Origin: Pseudomonas sp. MAG733B
Lineage (GTDB): Bacteria > Pseudomonadota > Gammaproteobacteria > Pseudomonadales > Pseudomonadaceae
Length of the DNA: 64,000 bases
Direction of reading: 5' to 3'
Assembly (NCBI RefSeq): GCF_036884845.1
Contig: NZ_CP145732.1
Coordinates: 124,001 to 188,000 of the forward strand
Shown: piece after piece, positions 47,701-57,973 of the stretch
Layout: each line of letters opens with the position of its first letter
Position numbering within the stretch: the stretch's first letter is position 1
Translations under genes and position numbers: made by a program
Notes under the pieces: model-generated
The model's database searches: none
The model's input: the letters and a program-made list of their open reading frames with translations, nothing else
Told to the model about the DNA's origin: nothing

Positions 47701-48840
47701 ATGCCAGCTGCCTTCCCCCCCGATTCTGTTGGTCTGGTGACGCCGCAAGTGGCGCACTTCAGCGAACCCCTGGCGTTGGCCTGCGGACGTTCGCTCCCAG
47801 CCTATGACCTGATTTACGAAACCTACGGCACGCTGAACGCCACGGCGAGCAACGCCGTGCTGATCTGCCACGCCTTGTCCGGTCACCACCACGCCGCCGG
47901 TTATCACAGCCCCGACGACCGCAAACCCGGTTGGTGGGACAGCTGCATCGGCCCCGGCAAGCCCATCGACACAAGCAAATTCTTCGTGGTCAGCCTGAAC
48001 AACCTCGGCGGCTGCAACGGCTCTACCGGCCCGAGCAGCATCAACCCGGAGACCGGCAAGCCGTTTGGCGCCGATTTCCCGGTGCTGACTGTGGAAGACT
48101 GGGTGCACAGCCAGGCGCGTCTGGCCGATCGCCTCGGCATCGCTCAGTTTGCAGCGGTTATCGGCGGCAGCCTCGGCGGTATGCAGGCGATGCAATGGAG
48201 CATCACTTACCCTGACCGCATCCGCCATTGCCTGGCCATCGCCTCGGCGCCCAAGCTGTCGGCACAGAACATCGCGTTCAACGAAGTGGCGCGTCAGGCG
48301 ATCCTTACCGACCCCGAATTCCACGGCGGCTCGTTCCAGGAACAAGGCGTGATCCCCAAGCGCGGGCTGATGCTGGCGCGGATGGTCGGGCACATCACTT
48401 ACCTGTCCGACGACTCCATGGGCGAGAAATTCGGCCGTGGCCTGAAGAGCGAGAAGCTCAACTACGACTTCCACAGCGTCGAGTTCCAGGTCGAAAGCTA
48501 CCTGCGTTATCAGGGTGAAGAGTTCTCGGGGCGTTTCGACGCCAATACCTACCTGCTGATGACCAAGGCCCTGGACTACTTCGACCCGGCGGCCAATTTC
48601 GACGATGACCTGGCGAAAACCTTCGCCGGCGCCACCGCAAAATTCTGCGTGATGTCGTTCACCACCGACTGGCGCTTCTCCCCGGCCCGTTCGCGGGAAC
48701 TGGTGGACGCGTTGATGGCCGCGCGCAAGGACGTCTGCTACCTGGAGATCGACGCGCCGCAAGGCCACGACGCCTTCCTGATTCCGATCCCGCGCTACTT
48801 GCAGGCGTTCGGCAATTACATGAACCGCATTACGTTGTGA
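47701..48840 (+). CDS. metX: Homoserine O-acyltransferase
   Basis: MetX activates homoserine for methionine synthesis by acylation; Pseudomonas enzymes of this family are reported to prefer succinyl-CoA, so acetyl versus succinyl cannot be settled from fold alone. The 379-residue alpha/beta hydrolase has the nucleophile motif GGSLGGMQ with Ser157, the segment [14 protein letters not shown], and the C-terminal GHDAFL with the catalytic histidine. The ATG at 47701 fits the family; metW follows after seven bases. Confidence 0.95.
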   Translation: MPAAFPPDSVGLVTPQVAHFSEPLALACGRSLPAYDLIYETYGTLNATASNAVLICHALSGHHHAAGYHSPDDRKPGWWDSCIGPGKPIDTSKFFVVSLNNLGGCNGSTGPSSINPETGKPFGADFPVLTVEDWVHSQARLADRLGIAQFAAVIGGSLGGMQAMQWSITYPDRIRHCLAIASAPKLSAQNIAFNEVARQAILTDPEFHGGSFQEQGVIPKRGLMLARMVGHITYLSDDSMGEKFGRGLKSEKLNYDFHSVEFQVESYLRYQGEEFSGRFDANTYLLMTKALDYFDPAANFDDDLAKTFAGATAKFCVMSFTTDWRFSPARSRELVDALMAARKDVCYLEIDAPQGHDAFLIPIPRYLQAFGNYMNRITL

Positions 48841-48847
48841 GAAAGCC

Positions 48848-49468
48848 ATGAGAGCTGATCTGGAAATCATCCAGGAATGGATCCCCGCCGGCAGCCGCGT
48901 GCTCGACCTCGGCTGCGGCGACGGCGAGCTGCTGACCTGGCTGCGCGACAACAAGCAGGTCACCGGCTACGGCCTGGAAAACGACGCGGACAACATCGCC
49001 GAGTGCGTGGCCAAGGGCATCAACGTCATCGAACAAGACCTGGACAAAGGCTTGGGCAACTTTGCCAGCAACAGTTTCGATGTCGTGGTCATGACCCAGG
49101 CGCTGCAAGCGGTGCACTACCCGGACCGGATCCTCGAGGAAATGCTGCGGGTCGGCCGCCAGTGCATCATCACGTTCCCGAATTTCGGTCACTGGCGCTG
49201 CCGCTGGTACCTGGCGAGCAAGGGCCGCATGCCGGTTTCCGAATTTCTTCCTTACACTTGGTACAACACGCCGAACATCCACTTCTGTACATTCGCGGAC
49301 TTTGAAGCGTTGTGTCGCGAACGTGAAGCGAAGGTCATTGATCGGCTGGCCGTGGATCAACAGCATCGGCACGGGTGGGCCAGCAAGCTTTGGCCTAATC
49401 TGTTAGGTGAGATCGGCATTTACCGCGTCAGCAGCCCGGGGCTTGCAGACCACAAGGTCGCGGTCTGA
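48848..49468 (+). CDS. metW: Methionine biosynthesis protein MetW
   Basis: MetW is a SAM-methyltransferase-fold protein that binds and boosts MetX. The 206-residue protein has the SAM motif VLDLGCGDGELL and EQDLDKGL, and the family segment ITFPNFGHW. metX-metW adjacency is standard in proteobacteria that use MetX. It is followed by a DUF4426 gene. Confidence 0.95.
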   Translation: MRADLEIIQEWIPAGSRVLDLGCGDGELLTWLRDNKQVTGYGLENDADNIAECVAKGINVIEQDLDKGLGNFASNSFDVVVMTQALQAVHYPDRILEEMLRVGRQCIITFPNFGHWRCRWYLASKGRMPVSEFLPYTWYNTPNIHFCTFADFEALCREREAKVIDRLAVDQQHRHGWASKLWPNLLGEIGIYRVSSPGLADHKVAV

Positions 49469-49494
49469 ATCACCCAATTTCGAGGAGAACGATC

Positions 49495-49929
49495 ATGGGT
49501 CGTCTAGCGCTGTTTCTACTCACCGCCTGCCTGAGCGTCACGGCCATGGCGGCAGATGCGATCAAAGGTGATCGCCAGGAAAAATTTGGCGACGTGACGG
49601 TGCACTACAACACCTTCAACTCCACGTTCCTGACACCGGACATCGCCAAAGCCGCGGAGCTCAACCGCAGCAAGAACCAGGGCGTGATCAACATTTCGGT
49701 GCTCAAGGATGGCAAACCGCTGACGGCGCAGGTCACCGGCACGGTGAAAGACCTGACCAGCCAAAGCGTACCGCTGGAGTTCAAACAGATTACCGAGCAG
49801 GGCGCGATCTACTACATAGCCCAATACCCGGTCCCGCAGCAGGAAACCCGCACCTTCGACATCAAGGTGCAGACCGGTGACAAAATCAACACCATCAACT
49901 TCAACCAAGAGCTCTTCCCCGGCGAATGA
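49495..49929 (+). CDS. DUF4426 periplasmic protein
   Basis: The 144-residue protein has a signal peptide (residues 1-19, ending AMA) and one DUF4426 domain, predicted as beta sandwich, with segments [28 protein letters not shown] (here AKAAEL) and FNQELF at the end. Function is unknown. AGGAG precedes the ATG. It sits between metW and rdgB, and its stop overlaps the rdgB start (ATGA), so it is part of the metXW-rdgB-hemW transcript. Confidence 0.85.
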   Translation: MGRLALFLLTACLSVTAMAADAIKGDRQEKFGDVTVHYNTFNSTFLTPDIAKAAELNRSKNQGVINISVLKDGKPLTAQVTGTVKDLTSQSVPLEFKQITEQGAIYYIAQYPVPQQETRTFDIKVQTGDKINTINFNQELFPGE

Positions 49930-50522
49930 TCAACTTCACGCAACTCGTATTGGCCAGCCACAACGCCGGCAAACTGAAAGAACTCCAGGCCATGCTCGGC
50001 GATTCGGTGCAACTGCGCTCGATCGGCGAGTTCAGCAGCATCGAGCCTGAAGAAACCGGTCTGTCGTTCGTTGAGAACGCCATCCTCAAGGCCCGCAATG
50101 CCGCGCGCATCTCCGGCCTGCCGGCGCTGGCCGACGACTCCGGGCTGGCGGTGGATTTCCTTGGCGGCGCACCGGGCATCTACTCCGCACGCTACGCCGA
50201 CGGCAAGGGCGATGCGGCGAACAACGCCAAGCTGCTCGACGTGTTGAAAGACGTACCCGAAGCCGAACGTGGCGCGCAGTTCGTATGCGTGCTGGCACTG
50301 GTGCGTCACGCCGACGATCCGCTGCCGATCCTCTGTGAAGGTTTGTGGCACGGGCGAATCCTGACCCAGGCCAGCGGCGAACACGGCTTTGGCTACGACC
50401 CGCTGTTCTGGGTGCCGGAGCGCGAATGCTCCAGCGCCGAGCTGAGCCCGGGCGACAAAAACCAGATCAGTCACCGCGCTCGTGCAATGGATCTGCTGCG
50501 CCAGCGTCTGGGCTTGAAATGA
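49926..50522 (+). CDS. rdgB: dITP/XTP pyrophosphatase (RdgB/HAM1)
   Basis: RdgB hydrolyses non-canonical purine nucleotides (dITP, XTP) to keep them out of DNA. The 198-residue protein has the substrate-binding [13 protein letters not shown], the Mg-binding ADDSGLAV, and the GFGYDPLFW loop. Its start overlaps the DUF4426 stop by four bases and its stop overlaps the hemW start by four. Confidence 0.96.
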   Translation: MINFTQLVLASHNAGKLKELQAMLGDSVQLRSIGEFSSIEPEETGLSFVENAILKARNAARISGLPALADDSGLAVDFLGGAPGIYSARYADGKGDAANNAKLLDVLKDVPEAERGAQFVCVLALVRHADDPLPILCEGLWHGRILTQASGEHGFGYDPLFWVPERECSSAELSPGDKNQISHRARAMDLLRQRLGLK

Positions 50523-51724
50523 CCCGTGAATCAACCGCGTCGCCGCTGATCTTCGGCGGCGATGCACCATCGCCTCGTGCGGCCCTGCCTGTGCTGCCGC
50601 CCTTGGCGCTGTACATCCACATTCCGTGGTGTGTACGCAAATGCCCTTATTGCGACTTCAACTCCCACACCGCCAGCCCCGTGCTGCCGGAAGAAGAGTA
50701 TGTCGACGCATTGCTGGCCGACCTCGATCAGGACCTGCACGCCGTTTACGGGCGTGAACTGAGCTCGATTTTCTTTGGTGGCGGCACACCAAGCCTGTTC
50801 AGCGCCACGGCGTTGGGTCGCTTGCTCAAAGGTGTGGAACAGCGCATCCCGTTTGCCAGCGACATCGAAATCACCCTGGAAGCGAATCCAGGGACGTTCG
50901 AGCAGGACAAGTTCGTGGCGTACCGCAAACTGGGGATCAATCGCCTGTCGATCGGCATCCAGAGCTTTCAGCAGGAAAAACTCGAGGCCTTGGGCCGTAT
51001 CCACAACGGCGACGAAGCGGTGCGAGCCGCCGGCATGGCGCGTCAGGCCGGGTTCGATAACTTCAACCTGGACTTGATGCATGGCTTGCCGAATCAGTCC
51101 CTGGACGATGCCTTGGCGGACCTGCGCACCGCCATTGCCCTGAAACCCACGCACCTGTCGTGGTATCAGCTGACCCTGGAGCCGAACACCGTGTTCTGGA
51201 ACCAGCCGCCGACGCTGCCGGAAGACGACACGCTGTGGGACATTCAAGAGGCCGGGCAAGCGCTGCTCGCCGAACACGGTTACGCACAATACGAAGTCTC
51301 GGCCTATGCCCTGCCCGGTCGGCCGGCACGCCATAACCTCAATTACTGGAGTTTTGGCGACTTCATCGGCATCGGCGCCGGCGCCCATGGCAAGCTCAGC
51401 CACCCGGACGGGCGCATTGTCCGCACCTGGAAAACCCGCTTGCCGAAGGATTACCTGAATCCGGCGAAACGCTTTCAGGCTGGCGAGAAAGCGCTGGGCA
51501 ACGATGAAATGCCGTTCGAGTTCCTGATGAACGCGCTGCGCCTGACTGAAGGCGTCGAATCGCGGCTGTACCCGGAGCGCACCGGCATGACCCTGGAAAG
51601 CCTCGCCGAAGGCCGCCGTGAAGCCGAACAAAGCGGCCTGTTGCAGGTCGAACCGTCACGTCTGGTAGCCACCGAGCGCGGACAACTCTTCCTCAACGAC
51701 TTGCTGCAGAAATTTCTGACATAA
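50519..51724 (+). CDS. hemW: Radical SAM family heme chaperone HemW
   Basis: HemW is a radical-SAM protein that binds heme and delivers it to target proteins; it is distinct from the coproporphyrinogen oxidase HemN it was once confused with. The 401-residue protein has the iron-sulfur motif CVRKCPYC (Cys38, 42, 45) and the segments GGGTPSLF and GIQSFQ; it lacks the extra upstream cysteine of HemN. I use the ATG at 50519 (ATGA overlap with rdgB). Confidence 0.93.
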   Translation: MTRESTASPLIFGGDAPSPRAALPVLPPLALYIHIPWCVRKCPYCDFNSHTASPVLPEEEYVDALLADLDQDLHAVYGRELSSIFFGGGTPSLFSATALGRLLKGVEQRIPFASDIEITLEANPGTFEQDKFVAYRKLGINRLSIGIQSFQQEKLEALGRIHNGDEAVRAAGMARQAGFDNFNLDLMHGLPNQSLDDALADLRTAIALKPTHLSWYQLTLEPNTVFWNQPPTLPEDDTLWDIQEAGQALLAEHGYAQYEVSAYALPGRPARHNLNYWSFGDFIGIGAGAHGKLSHPDGRIVRTWKTRLPKDYLNPAKRFQAGEKALGNDEMPFEFLMNALRLTEGVESRLYPERTGMTLESLAEGRREAEQSGLLQVEPSRLVATERGQLFLNDLLQKFLT

Positions 51725-51733
51725 GGAAATCGA

Positions 51734-52057
51734 ATGGATTTGGTACTCGACCTGCTTGCCACTGTGTCCCGCTGGAGCCGCAGCAACCTCTCGGAAATCG
51801 CCCTGGCCTTGGTAGGCTGTCTGCTGGTGCTGTTCGGTGCGGATTTCAAAGGCTGGGTCGAGCAACGCCTGGGCAGCATCGCCGGCGCCTTGCGCGTGCC
51901 GCTGATGGCCCTGCTGTGCATGATCGGCAGCGGCGCGGCACTGATCTACGCAACGCCGTGGATCGTTCGGGGTTTGAGCCAGTTCAACAACTACAGCCTG
52001 GCGCCGGTGTTGCTGGTGGTGTTGGTGTTGATTGGCGTGGTCGCCGACCGCCGCTGA
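51734..52057 (+). CDS. DUF3392 family small membrane protein
   Basis: The 107-residue protein has three predicted membrane helices (about 22-38, 53-75 and 88-105) and belongs to DUF3392, whose role is unknown. It begins nine bases after the hemW stop and closes the metX-metW-DUF4426-rdgB-hemW run. A REPIN follows. Confidence 0.8.
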   Translation: MDLVLDLLATVSRWSRSNLSEIALALVGCLLVLFGADFKGWVEQRLGSIAGALRVPLMALLCMIGSGAALIYATPWIVRGLSQFNNYSLAPVLLVVLVLIGVVADRR

Positions 52058-52081
52058 TCTCAGCCACACCCTAAAACAACT

Positions 52082-52170
52082 GTGGGAGCGGGCTTGCTCG
52101 CGAAAAGCAATGTATCAGACAACATTAATGTCGACTGACACGACGCCTTCGCGAGCAAGCCCGCTCCCAC
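52082..52170. repeat. REPIN, GTGGGAGCGGGC family, between DUF3392 and trmB genes
   Basis: Arms of 22 bases are identical to those of 5065-5152, and the spacer shares a run of related words (for example TATCAGACAACATTAATGTCG against TATCATTCAACATCCATGTCG in part). It lies at convergent gene ends. Confidence 0.85.
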
Positions 52171-52189
52171 AGTTTGTATTGAGTGAAGT

Positions 52190-52915
52190 TTAAGACTGCT
52201 TCTCGAACTTCAAATCCCAAACCCCATGCCCAAGTCGTTCGCCGCGGCGTTCGAACTTGGTGATCGGGCGTTCGGCCGGGCGCGGTACGCACTTGCCGTC
52301 TTCGGCGAGGTTGCGATAACCCGGGGCGACGTTCATCACTTCCAGCATGTACTCAGCATACGGTTCCCAGTCGGTGGCCATGTGCAGAATGCCGCCGACC
52401 TTCAACTTGCTGCGTACCAACTCAGCGAACGACGCCTGAACGATACGGCGCTTGTGGTGACGGCTCTTGTGCCACGGGTCCGGGAAAAACAGCATCAAGC
52501 GATCAAGGCTGTTGTCAGCCACGCACCGGTTGAGCACTTCGATCGCATCGCAATCGTAGACTCGCAGGTTGGTCAGGCCTTGGGTCAGCACGCCATTGAG
52601 CAGCGCGCCGACACCCGGACGGTGCACTTCCACGCCGATGAAATCCTGCTCCGGCGAAGCGGCGGCCATTTCCAGCAGCGAATGGCCCATGCCGAAACCG
52701 ATTTCCAGCGAGCGCGGTGCCGAGCGACCGAACACCTGGTCGAAATCCACCGGCGCGTCGGCCAACGGCAGCACAAACAGCGGCGTGCCCTGATCCAGGC
52801 CTTTTTGCTGGCCTTCGGTCATGCGCCCGGCACGCATCACAAAACTCTTGATGCGGCGGTGTTGGCGCTCGTCGCCTTCTTCCGTCTGGATAGGCGTGTC
52901 GTTCGATTCAGTCAT
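52190..52915 (-). CDS. trmB: tRNA (guanine-N7-)-methyltransferase
   Basis: TrmB makes m7G46 in tRNA variable loops, using SAM. The 241-residue protein has the SAM motif [14 protein letters not shown], the [10 protein letters not shown] loop and the catalytic-region segment [15 protein letters not shown]. It follows thiG on the same strand, the usual pseudomonad thiS-thiG-trmB order. The ATG at 52915 is preferred to a TTG one codon earlier. Confidence 0.96.
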   Translation of the reverse strand: MTESNDTPIQTEEGDERQHRRIKSFVMRAGRMTEGQQKGLDQGTPLFVLPLADAPVDFDQVFGRSAPRSLEIGFGMGHSLLEMAAASPEQDFIGVEVHRPGVGALLNGVLTQGLTNLRVYDCDAIEVLNRCVADNSLDRLMLFFPDPWHKSRHHKRRIVQASFAELVRSKLKVGGILHMATDWEPYAEYMLEVMNVAPGYRNLAEDGKCVPRPAERPITKFERRGERLGHGVWDLKFEKQS

Positions 52916-52924
52916 CAATGGCTC

Positions 52925-53719
52925 TTACTTGATCAGACCATCCAGCGGCGAAGAGGCGCTGGCATAGAGTTTTTTCGGCATGCGGCCGGCGAGGTAAGCC
53001 AGGCGTCCGGCAACGATGGCGTGTTTCATGGCTTCGGCCATCATGACCGGTTGTTGGGCGTGGGCGATTGCTGAGTTCATCAGCACGGCATCACAGCCCA
53101 GTTCCATGGCGATGGTGGCGTCGGACGCAGTACCCACACCGGCATCCACCAACACGGGAATCTTGGCTTCTTCGAGGATGATTTGCAGGTTGTACGGGTT
53201 GCAGATCCCCAGTCCCGAACCAATCAGACCGGCCAGCGGCATCACCGCGATGCAGCCGATTTCCGCCAATTGACGGGCGATGATCGGGTCATCACTGGTG
53301 TAGACCATCACGTCGAAGCCTTCCTTGACCAATGTTTCGGCGGCCTTGAGGGTTTCGATCACGTTGGGGAACAGGGTTTTCTGATCCGCCAGCACTTCCA
53401 GCTTCACCAGATTGTGGCCGTCGAGCAGTTCACGGGCCAGGCGGCAGGTGCGCACGGCCTCGATAGCGTCGTAGCAACCGGCTGTGTTCGGCAGGAAGGT
53501 GTAGCGGTCCGGCGACAGCACTTCGAGCAGGTTCGGCTCGCCCTCGATCTGCCCGAGGTTGGTGCGGCGCACGGCGAAGGTGACGATCTCGGCGCCCGAG
53601 GCTTCGATGGCCGTGCGGGTTTCTTCCATGTCACGGTACTTGCCGGTACCGACCAGCAAACGCGACTGGTAAGTACGACCGGCCAGGACGAAAGGCTTGT
53701 CGCTACGAACGATGCTCAT
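52925..53719 (-). CDS. thiG: Thiazole synthase
   Basis: ThiG builds the thiazole phosphate of thiamine from deoxyxylulose phosphate, dehydroglycine/iminoglycine and ThiS thiocarboxylate. The 264-residue TIM barrel has the Schiff-base lysine in [16 protein letters not shown], and the conserved [10 protein letters not shown] and [16 protein letters not shown] precedes the ATG. It lies 60 bases downstream of thiS. Confidence 0.97.
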   Translation of the reverse strand: MSIVRSDKPFVLAGRTYQSRLLVGTGKYRDMEETRTAIEASGAEIVTFAVRRTNLGQIEGEPNLLEVLSPDRYTFLPNTAGCYDAIEAVRTCRLARELLDGHNLVKLEVLADQKTLFPNVIETLKAAETLVKEGFDVMVYTSDDPIIARQLAEIGCIAVMPLAGLIGSGLGICNPYNLQIILEEAKIPVLVDAGVGTASDATIAMELGCDAVLMNSAIAHAQQPVMMAEAMKHAIVAGRLAYLAGRMPKKLYASASSPLDGLIK

Positions 53720-53779
53720 GGGAAATCCTCTGTAGGGGTGAGGTTCTTGCAGAATTGTGTCGGCCCTTGGGCCAGACGG

Positions 53780-53980
53780 CTAGCCGCCGCCGATGGCATG
53801 CACCACTTCGACGTTGTCGCCGTCATTCAATGTGGTGTCGGCATGCTGGCTGCGCGGGACGATATCCAGATTGAGTTCGACCGCCACCCGGCGTCCGGTC
53901 AGGTCCAGACGGGTGATCAGGGCCGCAACGGTTTCACCGTCGGGCAGTTCAAAGGATTCGCCGTTCAACTGAATGCGCAT
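53780..53980 (-). CDS. thiS: Sulfur carrier protein ThiS
   Basis: ThiS is the small ubiquitin-like sulfur donor for the thiazole ring. With the ATG at 53980 the product is 66 residues, a beta-grasp domain that starts MRIQLNGE and ends in GGG, where the terminal Gly-Gly carboxylate is thiocarboxylated. An upstream in-frame ATG pair at 53998 would add six residues but has no clear ribosome site; 66 is the normal length. It heads the thiS-thiG-trmB run. Confidence 0.93.
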   Translation of the reverse strand: MRIQLNGESFELPDGETVAALITRLDLTGRRVAVELNLDIVPRSQHADTTLNDGDNVEVVHAIGGG

Positions 53981-54070
53981 GCGCAAGGCCGCCATCATTT
54001 TTAGGGGCTGGCATTCTAGCCCGATCAGTCAGGCTGACCCAAGCCATTCGTCATGAAATGGACTGCACGG

Positions 54071-54442
54071 TCAGCTCAACCGCCAGGCGGCCAACCCCAG
54101 GCAGAACCAGCCCACCAGAAACGCCAGCCCACCGAACGGCGTGATGATGCCGAGCTTGCTGACACCGGTCAGCGTCAACACGTACAGGCTGCCAGAAAAC
54201 AACAGGATGCCGATGGCAAACGATGCGCCAGCCCAAGTGACAAGGCGACCGGGAATCTGCGTGGCCAGCAATGCGACGCCCAGCAACGCCAAGGTATGCA
54301 CCAGCTGATAGGTCACGCCGGTATGGAAAATCGCCAGGTACTCGGCGCTAAGACGGTTTTTCAGGCCATGGGCGGCAAAGGCGCCAAGGCCGACACCGGT
54401 GAAGCCGAAAAAAGCGGCCAGCATCAGAAAGCCACGCAGCAT
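54071..54442 (-). CDS. DUF423 family membrane protein
   Basis: The 123-residue protein has four membrane helices and the DUF423 (YgdD) signature: GFTGVGLGAFAAHGLK near the start and HTGVTYQLVHTLALL in the middle, with a final TPFGGLAFLVGW. Function is unknown. It is divergent from mtgA with 74 bases between. Confidence 0.88.
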   Translation of the reverse strand: MLRGFLMLAAFFGFTGVGLGAFAAHGLKNRLSAEYLAIFHTGVTYQLVHTLALLGVALLATQIPGRLVTWAGASFAIGILLFSGSLYVLTLTGVSKLGIITPFGGLAFLVGWFCLGLAAWRLS

Positions 54443-54516
54443 GCAGAACTCCAGTCAGACTCGATCAACAGGGTCTGTATAATGGCCCGCTCAACGGGTT
54501 CGGCCAAGCCATCTCT

Positions 54517-55239
54517 ATGCTGCGTATCTATTTCCGTCGTTTCACCAAGGCCGTGCTCTGGTTCATGGGCGGCAGCGTCCTGCTGGTGCTGATTTTCCGC
54601 GTGGTACCGCCACCGGGAACGGCGCTGATGGTCGAGCGCAAGATCGAATCCTGGATCGATGGCGAGCCCATTGACCTGCAACGCACCTGGAAACCCTGGG
54701 AAGAGATCTCCGATGACCTGAAAGTCGCGGTGATTGCCGGCGAAGACCAGAAATTCCCGGAGCACTGGGGCTTCGACGTCAATGCGATCAAGGCCGCCTT
54801 GGCTCACAACGAACTCGGCGGCTCGATTCGCGGCGCCAGCACCCTCAGCCAGCAAGTGTCGAAAAACCTGTTCCTGTGGTCCGGCCGCAGCTGGCTGCGC
54901 AAGGGTCTGGAAGCCTGGTTCACTGGGCTGATCGAAGTGTTCTGGCCCAAGCAGCGGATTCTTGAGGTCTACCTCAACAGTGTCGAATGGGATGACGGCG
55001 TGTTTGGCGCCGAAGCGGCGGCCAGGCATCACTTTGGCGTAAGCGCCAAAGGTCTCAGCCGCCAGCAATCGAGCTTGTTGGCCGCCGTTCTACCCAACCC
55101 GCGTGTGTGGAGTGCCAGCCATCCGACCCCGTACGTGGCACGACGCGCGGGCTGGATTCGGCGGCAGATGAGTCAGTTGGGTGGCGATAGCTATCTGGTA
55201 GGCCTTAATGATTCGCGTCGGGCGCCTTGGTCCCAATAA
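54517..55239 (+). CDS. mtgA: Monofunctional biosynthetic peptidoglycan transglycosylase
   Basis: MtgA polymerises lipid II into glycan strands. The 240-residue protein has one N-terminal membrane segment (about 12-32) and a GT51 domain with the catalytic Glu76 in AGEDQKFPEHWGFD, then the conserved GASTLSQQVSKNLFL and the second-glutamate region EVYLNSVEW. The gene is monocistronic and ends near a strong bidirectional terminator. Confidence 0.96.
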   Translation: MLRIYFRRFTKAVLWFMGGSVLLVLIFRVVPPPGTALMVERKIESWIDGEPIDLQRTWKPWEEISDDLKVAVIAGEDQKFPEHWGFDVNAIKAALAHNELGGSIRGASTLSQQVSKNLFLWSGRSWLRKGLEAWFTGLIEVFWPKQRILEVYLNSVEWDDGVFGAEAAARHHFGVSAKGLSRQQSSLLAAVLPNPRVWSASHPTPYVARRAGWIRRQMSQLGGDSYLVGLNDSRRAPWSQ

Positions 55240-55263
55240 TTGAAAATCAAAAGATCCAAAAAC

Positions 55264-55297
55264 AAAAACGCCCCGATCGATGATCGGGGCGTTTTTT
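55264..55297. terminator. Bidirectional terminator between mtgA and rpoH
   Basis: A ten-base stem CGCCCCGATC (55269-55278) pairs with GATCGGGGCG (55282-55291) over a 3-base loop, flanked by A runs and T runs, so it can end both mtgA and rpoH transcripts. Confidence 0.92.
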
Positions 55298-55313
55298 TAT
55301 GTCTGCTCGCCGG

Positions 55314-56168
55314 TTACGCGGCAATCGACACCTTGAGCTTGTTCATCGCGCTCTTTTCCAGCTGACGAATACGCTCGGCCGACACGTTGTACTTCTGCGC
55401 CAGGTCGTGCAGCGTGGCCTTTTCTTCTGCCAGCCAGCGCTGGTAGAGGATGTCACGGCTGCGGTCGTCCAGCACTTCCAGCGCTTCGTGCAGGTTGTGG
55501 TTGGAGTTATCGCTCCAGTCGGCATCTTCCAGTTGACGCGCCGGGTCGTACCGGTGGTCTTCCAGATAGTTGGCCGGCGACTGGAAAGCGCTGTCGTCGT
55601 CTGCTTCGGCAGCCGGGTCGAAGGCCATGTCATGGCCGGTCAGGCGACTTTCCATCTCGCGCACTTCCCGAGGCTCTACGCCGAGGCTTTCCGCCACGCG
55701 ATGGACTTCCTCGTTGTTCAACCAGGCCAGACGTTTTTTCTGGCTGCGCAGGTTGAAGAACAGCTTGCGCTGGGCCTTGGTGGTCGCGACTTTCACAATG
55801 CGCCAGTTGCGCAGGATGAACTCGTGAATTTCCGCCTTGATCCAGTGCACAGCGAACGACACCAGGCGCACGCCCATTTCCGGGTTGAAGCGCTTCACGG
55901 CCTTCATCAGGCCAACGTTACCTTCCTGGATCAGGTCAGCCTGAGCCAGCCCGTAGCCGGAATAGCTACGGGCGATATGTACGACAAAACGCAGGTGGGC
56001 GAGCACCATCTGCCGAGCCGCCCCCAAATCCTGCTCATAGTAGAGACTCTCGGCCAGTTCACGCTCCTGCTCCGGCGTCAGCAATGGAATGCTGTTGACG
56101 GTGTGCACATAGGCTTCCAGGTTCGCACCCGGAACCAACGCATACGCAGGTTGCAAAGAATTGGTCAT
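55314..56168 (-). CDS. rpoH: RNA polymerase heat-shock sigma factor (sigma-32)
   Basis: RpoH directs RNA polymerase to heat-shock promoters. The 284-residue protein shows sigma-70 regions 2 ([15 protein letters not shown]...[17 protein letters not shown], with the core-binding and -10 recognition parts), the sigma-32-specific RpoH box (QRKLFFNLR) and region 4 ([17 protein letters not shown]...RIRQLEKSA). I start it at the ATG at 56168, with GGGAGG upstream and matching family length; a longer open frame to 56264 adds no homology. It follows ftsX after 114 bases, as in E. coli. Confidence 0.97.
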   Translation of the reverse strand: MTNSLQPAYALVPGANLEAYVHTVNSIPLLTPEQERELAESLYYEQDLGAARQMVLAHLRFVVHIARSYSGYGLAQADLIQEGNVGLMKAVKRFNPEMGVRLVSFAVHWIKAEIHEFILRNWRIVKVATTKAQRKLFFNLRSQKKRLAWLNNEEVHRVAESLGVEPREVREMESRLTGHDMAFDPAAEADDDSAFQSPANYLEDHRYDPARQLEDADWSDNSNHNLHEALEVLDDRSRDILYQRWLAEEKATLHDLAQKYNVSAERIRQLEKSAMNKLKVSIAA

Positions 56169-56282
56169 ACGAAAAAACCTCCCACTTACATACTCGTGCC
56201 TCTCGGCACTGCGAAAAATTGACCGGGAAATCAAGTACAAGTTCCCAAAAAACCGCGAGGTCAATCACGCGCAAAAAAGATT

Positions 56283-57305
56283 CTACTTCGGCGCCAGCTC
56301 CCTGAGATGACGTGCGACTGCAATCCATGCACCGATATAACCCAACAGCACCGCGCCAAGCAAGAGAGACAGACCGTCGGCAACCGGCACGCCGGCCAGT
56401 GCGAAATCACTGCCATACAAACCGGCCAGCCCGACGACCGCGTCGTTCAGCCAGTCAAGGCCAAACGCCAGCACGCCCCAGGAAAGGATCCCCGCACCGA
56501 AACCATACAGCGCGCCCATATAAAGAAAGGGCCTGCGCACATAGCTGTCAGTGCCGCCCACGAGTTTAATCACTTCTATCTCTGTGCGGCGGTTTTCAAT
56601 ATGAAGACGAATGGTATTGCCTATCACCAAAAGTAATGCAGAAACCAAAAGCACGGTCAGACCAAAGACAAAACGGTCACCCAGCTTGAGGATGGCTGCC
56701 AGACGCTCGACCCAGACTAGATCAAGCTGCGCCTGTTGTACCTTCGGCAGTTCGGAAAGTTTTTGTCTTAATGCTTCGAGGGCCGGCTTGTCGACTTCGG
56801 TCGGCGTCACCAGGACCACGCCAGGCAGCGGGTTTTCCGGCAGTTCCTTGAGCGCCTCACCCAGGCCGGACTGTTGCTGGAACTCTTCCAGCGCCTGATC
56901 CCGTCCGACATATTCGGCATCGGCCACGCCGGGCATGCCCTTGATCTGCTCGCGCAGCGATTCGCCTTCAGCGGGGCTGGCTTCAATTTGCAGGTACAGG
57001 GAGATCTGCGCCGCACGCTGCCAGGAACCGCCCAGACGCTCGACGTTACTTAGCAGAAGTGACAGCCCCATGGGCAAACTCAGGGCTACCGCCATCACCA
57101 TGCAGGTGAAGAAACTGCCGATCGGCTGCTTGCCGAGGCGGCGCAGGCTGTCCAGCAGGCTGGCACGATGGCTTTCGACCCAGGCACGGAACAGCGTGGC
57201 AAAGTCCGGACCGTCATCGTCGTCGTGTTTTTTCTTCTTCGGCTGCGGATCGGCGGCTTTCGGTGCCACGCGCTCGGAAACCTTCGGACTGCGTGTCGCG
57301 CTCAT
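56283..57305 (-). CDS. ftsX: Cell-division ABC transporter-like permease FtsX
   Basis: FtsX is the membrane half of FtsEX, which activates septal peptidoglycan hydrolysis by way of EnvC-type partners. The 340-residue protein has a charged cytoplasmic N terminus (about 1-60), a first membrane helix, a large periplasmic loop (about 85-200) and three C-terminal helices. Its start overlaps the ftsE stop by four bases (ATGA). Confidence 0.95.
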   Translation of the reverse strand: MSATRSPKVSERVAPKAADPQPKKKKHDDDDGPDFATLFRAWVESHRASLLDSLRRLGKQPIGSFFTCMVMAVALSLPMGLSLLLSNVERLGGSWQRAAQISLYLQIEASPAEGESLREQIKGMPGVADAEYVGRDQALEEFQQQSGLGEALKELPENPLPGVVLVTPTEVDKPALEALRQKLSELPKVQQAQLDLVWVERLAAILKLGDRFVFGLTVLLVSALLLVIGNTIRLHIENRRTEIEVIKLVGGTDSYVRRPFLYMGALYGFGAGILSWGVLAFGLDWLNDAVVGLAGLYGSDFALAGVPVADGLSLLLGAVLLGYIGAWIAVARHLRELAPK

Positions 57306-57973
57306 TCTGCCGCCTCCCCGTCGCCGATCAATCGACCGCGTTGCAGGGTCAGCATGCGATGGCGCATGCGCGCAATCAGCGCCAAATCGTGACTGGCGAT
57401 CAGCACGCTGGTGCCCAGGCGGTTGATGTCTTCGAACACCCCCATGATTTCTGCCGCCAGACGCGGGTCGAGGTTACCGGTCGGTTCGTCCGCCAGCAGC
57501 AAGGCCGGGCGGTGAACGATGGCGCGGGCAATGCCGACACGCTGTTGCTGACCGGTGGACAGGTCGCCAGGGTACAAATCGGTCTTGTCCGACAGCGCCA
57601 CGCGCTCCAGAGCCGAATCCACGCGTTTGGCGATTTCAGCCTTGGACAGGCCAAGAATCTGCAACGGCAGCGCAACGTTGTTGAAGACGGTGCGATCGAA
57701 CAGCAACTGGTGGTTCTGGAACACCACGCCGATTTGCCGGCGCAGGAATGGAATCTGCGCGTTGCTGATGGTGCTCAGGTCTTGCCCGGCGAGCAGCAGC
57801 TTGCCGCTGGTCGGGCGCTCCATGGCCAGCAACAGGCGCAACAGCGTGGATTTCCCCGCGCCGGAATGGCCGGTCACAAACAGAAACTCGCCCCGACGGA
57901 CTCGAAAGCTCAGCTCATGCAAGCCGACGTGACCGTTCGGGTAGCGTTTACCGACCTGTTCGAAACGAATCAT
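57302..57973 (-). CDS. ftsE: Cell-division ATP-binding protein FtsE
   Basis: FtsE is the ATPase that drives FtsX. The 223-residue protein has Walker A GHSGAGKST, the Q loop VVFQNHQ, the signature LSTGQQQRVGIARA and Walker B LLLADEPTGNLD. ATGA overlaps the ftsY stop, so ftsY-ftsE-ftsX are translated as one operon. Confidence 0.97.
   Translation of the reverse strand: MIRFEQVGKRYPNGHVGLHELSFRVRRGEFLFVTGHSGAGKSTLLRLLLAMERPTSGKLLLAGQDLSTISNAQIPFLRRQIGVVFQNHQLLFDRTVFNNVALPLQILGLSKAEIAKRVDSALERVALSDKTDLYPGDLSTGQQQRVGIARAIVHRPALLLADEPTGNLDPRLAAEIMGVFEDINRLGTSVLIASHDLALIARMRHRMLTLQRGRLIGDGEAAE

Noticed and set aside
5065..52170. Recurring short repeats as a possible CRISPR array
   Set aside because: The repeats are scattered singly across the window as inverted pairs, not as evenly spaced direct repeats, and no cas genes are present.
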